From Sabethes cyaneus (taxonomy: Eukaryota; Arthropoda; Insecta; Diptera; Culicidae), in assembly GCF_943734655.1 (NCBI RefSeq), contig NC_071355.1, forward strand, positions 33,113,964 to 33,177,963: DNA of 64,000 bases. The letters are read 5' to 3'. The translations under genes were made by a program, and so were the position numbers. The first letter of the stretch is position 1; each line of letters starts with the position of its first letter. The notes under the pieces are model-generated. The model made no database searches. It saw only the letters and a list, made by a program, of their open reading frames with translations, and was not told the origin of the DNA. Of this stretch, positions 61,557 through 64,000 are shown piece by piece.

Positions 61557-64000
61557 AGGCACAAGGCACAAATCTTCCACATGATTGTGAGGAACGTGCT
61601 GCTTGAGCCAAAAATGCTGAAAGTAAAGTAAGCATACAAATCTGCTTTTATGTTCATTAAAACGAATTTAAAATCTTAAAGGGAATGAAATGTTTGCATA
61701 ATTTTATAGCAGTTATTTATTGTCAAATATACTCGCCAATGTTAATTATATTTAACTTTGAAGAATATAATGATGATTTGCCATGATTTGCAAGAGGTAA
61801 CCGGATTAAGCCAGTTCGGTGACTTAATCACATGGGTAATTGTCAAATATATTACCCGTGACTTTAAGAGTATTGTTCTGCGCTATTCCAGGCAGAACAA
61901 AAGCAACTAATAAAAAATCTTCCGAGACGCAAACAACAGCCAACAATAGCTCAAATTAATTGAGAACTCTTTAACTTATAATGAATTGTTCACTAAAGTA
62001 ATTTTTTATCGTTTTAAACTAATTTAATTAAACTGTATCAAAAAAATGTAACAACATACAATTAAATTAGATAAACACCGCCTGAACTGCGCTCAGTTAG
62101 CCAGCAGTGCAAAACCCGTGAGGAGGGCACCATTGTTATTCGTAGTGCCACGCAAGCCCCGTGTTTGAACGCAACCAGATTTGTGTTTAACCTTGAAAAA
62201 ATCCAGTTTCCTACGCGGAGAGAAGAGCATCGCGCAAAGAAATGCCCGCGTGCATCCGCAGTTGTAGTAAGTCAACTATCGCACACACTAGCGCGCAGGG
62301 CTCTTCCAAGTTCCAACCAACCAACTCAATCCAACTATCACACGCTGGTTTATTGGTCGGTGGTGGTGCTGCACTGTAGTAGTAACAGTTGCTTGTTCCA
62401 GTGTCCAAAGGAACGCTGAAAAGAAAATCACAGACCACAAAGAACCTCCAATCTAAACACACTGAAGCCGAAGCACTATCCGATCCGGCTCGGCGCAAGC
62501 TCTTGGGTTGGGACAAAGCGGGGAAGGCTGGAGGCCTGAATCCGCATATGGAATTGCCCGGTGTTTATAATATGGTGCCTCTCACTTATACCAGTTTCCT
62601 CCCGGTTGTTGATTGTTGACGAACACTGTTGAGAAGCGGACGGCAGCAGTCAACATTTGGTGGAAACTTCTGCTGAGCTGTTGGTTGTGGAGTTATTTAT
62701 GAAGTCTCTTCGGTGAACCTCACACTCTGGCACTGTTCTCGTTCAATGAGTACCTTGCGCGAAATAAGCAGAAATAATATTATTATTGCAGGCTATATTC
62801 GTGCACAGCTCCTCCTCCTTCTCCTCTCTCCCAAACTGACCCAACTCCGGGTGGCGTTGTTAATGTTGCTTCCTCATTCCTGGTAAATTTTCTTGAACTG
62901 TCTTGTCTTCAGGTCTGTTCGATTCATTTGACGCATCCGCGTGGCATGAGCTTCTTGGCCGGAACTTCGATATTTTCATGTATGTGCATCATTATTTTTG
63001 CTTCAGAGCGTCAACATTCACTTTCATTAACTGTAAACAACCGTAGAGGTACGTCAATGATTGATTGATTCATATTTTCTTTGTCAAATTATCGCTTCAC
63101 CCGAATGCATATTTCGCCTGTGAAATTTAGAATGGAAGTCGTAAAATTTAAAGAAAATTTTATAACATTGAAAAGAAATGACTATTAAATTTAAAAAAAA
63201 TATTACCCTCAATTGCGCGCAACAAATGTTGACATCGCTTATATAAAATTAAGTTATTTTATAAACCAACTAACTGACGCCACCCGCACCAACAATTACG
63301 AGGCTGATCATGAAGGACCTTCTGCATGGCCCATCAAAGCGTCCGCCCCGGCGTAGCCCGCACGTAGCGCAGCCGTACGTGGTTGGCTACTACTGTTTTT
63401 TTTGTCTTCTTTGCATTACTGTATAAGTACAATTCACTTCTTGGGAAGTGCACACTTTCTTTCATGCCTGCACATGACTGACAGTGAATCATTGATAAAG
63501 ACATGCATGCATGCAAGCGCAAAAAATGGGTCAAGGATTCGTGCAATCGCAGCAAGAGCAGTCAGTGAGGTGGCAATTACATTTGGTGTTGCGAAACATC
63601 CCGGAGCTGCAGTGCGCGATTCAGTCTTTCGGATGTAATTGACCCGTGCCTCTCCTACCAGTGAGCAACTACTTCTTCTGTGCGGCGGATGCAATCGATC
63701 AACCGATCGATCGATGGACGGTGCAAATTTTGCAGTTGACGTCAACGGATTTATCGAAATAAGGTTAAGTGAGGAAAACGATGTTTGTACACACAGCACT
63801 TTCCAGCAAATTACCTATCGAATTGCGGCTTTTTCCGCTGATTTCGAGATATGGTTTATCGTTTATCGTGCGACGAGACACTTTCGATTTCGGTGCAAGT
63901 GGAAGAGAAATATACAAAAATAAAATCGAAATGATTGACGCAATTGTTTACCCTACATTGCAACAGCTTTCGTGCACAGAATGCACAGTAGAAAATTAGC
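61557..64000. other. No gene recognised; CpG-richer unique DNA near the end
   Basis: 61557-62080 is AT-rich. 62080-63990 is mixed, with CpG-richer patches (63320-63400, 63600-63720) and several 70-120 codon frames on both strands. No domain, start context or splice pattern is convincing. The inverted pair GTAGCCCGCACGTAGCGCAG and CCGTACGTGGTTGGCTAC near 63352-63390 is a weak hairpin. Confidence 0.45.

Overview
The window looks like non-coding, repeat-dense chromosomal DNA from a dipteran, most likely a mosquito. This rests on AT-rich sequence, tRNA-derived SINEs of the mosquito SINE200/Feilai kind, RTE-like and CR1/Jockey-type LINEs, Tc1/mariner relics, many MITEs, Helitron-type (HINE-like) elements and long minisatellites. 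The family assignments come from memory of these groups, not from a search. No complete host protein-coding gene is visible. The best host-gene candidate is one short first coding exon on the minus strand (5076-5169) with a good splice donor and a CpG-rich upstream stretch. The moderately GC-rich, less repetitive blocks (3.5-6.5, 15.2-17.1, 24.4-26.0, 38.6-40.2, 49.5-51.0 and 62.1-64.0 kb) are probably intronic or intergenic host DNA.

Layout. 1-1.5 kb: 3' half of an RTE-like LINE. 1.6-3 kb: dispersed repeats and a SINE. 5.1 kb: candidate exon. 7.7-8.7 kb: a 963-bp MITE, with an inverted copy at 51.3-52.3 kb. 11.2-12.0 kb: broken Tc1/mariner transposase. 12.3-14.3 kb: scrambled histone-cluster debris (H2A, H2B, histone 3' stem-loops). 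18.0-20.9 kb: a MITE, then two head-to-tail HINE-like elements, the second filled by a 1.65-kb array of a 10-bp unit. 21.3-23.9 kb: MITE, LINE and SINE fragments. 26.9-35.0 kb: a multiply nested complex. 35.1-36.2 kb: tandem ~145-bp repeats. 36.7-38 kb: decayed LINE on the minus strand. 41.3-45.6 kb: LINE fragments and a deleted mariner element. 45.9-48.4 kb: foldback MITEs and a possible Ty3/gypsy relic. 52.6-59.6 kb: a locally duplicated HINE-like, minisatellite and SINE region containing a 1.9-kb foldback element. 59.6-60.5 kb: a histone H1/H2A chimera. 60.5-61.6 kb: RTE-like LINE.

The standout is the element at 29357-34853. It has 638-bp terminal inverted repeats (about 97% identical), a perfect 9-bp target duplication (GATTTTATA), and at least seven direct or inverted copies of a ~150-bp subrepeat. 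Its interior is made of two partial copies of a replication-dependent histone gene cluster: H1, H2A and a divergent H2B, each with its 3' processing stem-loop and some with TATA boxes. It therefore looks like a foldback or Mutator-like transposon that captured genomic histone genes. It sits inside a 470-bp MITE that also carries a CR1/Jockey-type LINE, and one of its H2A copies contains a further palindromic MITE. Related histone debris at 12.3-14.3 and 59.6-60.5 kb suggests that histone-derived sequence is dispersed in this genome.
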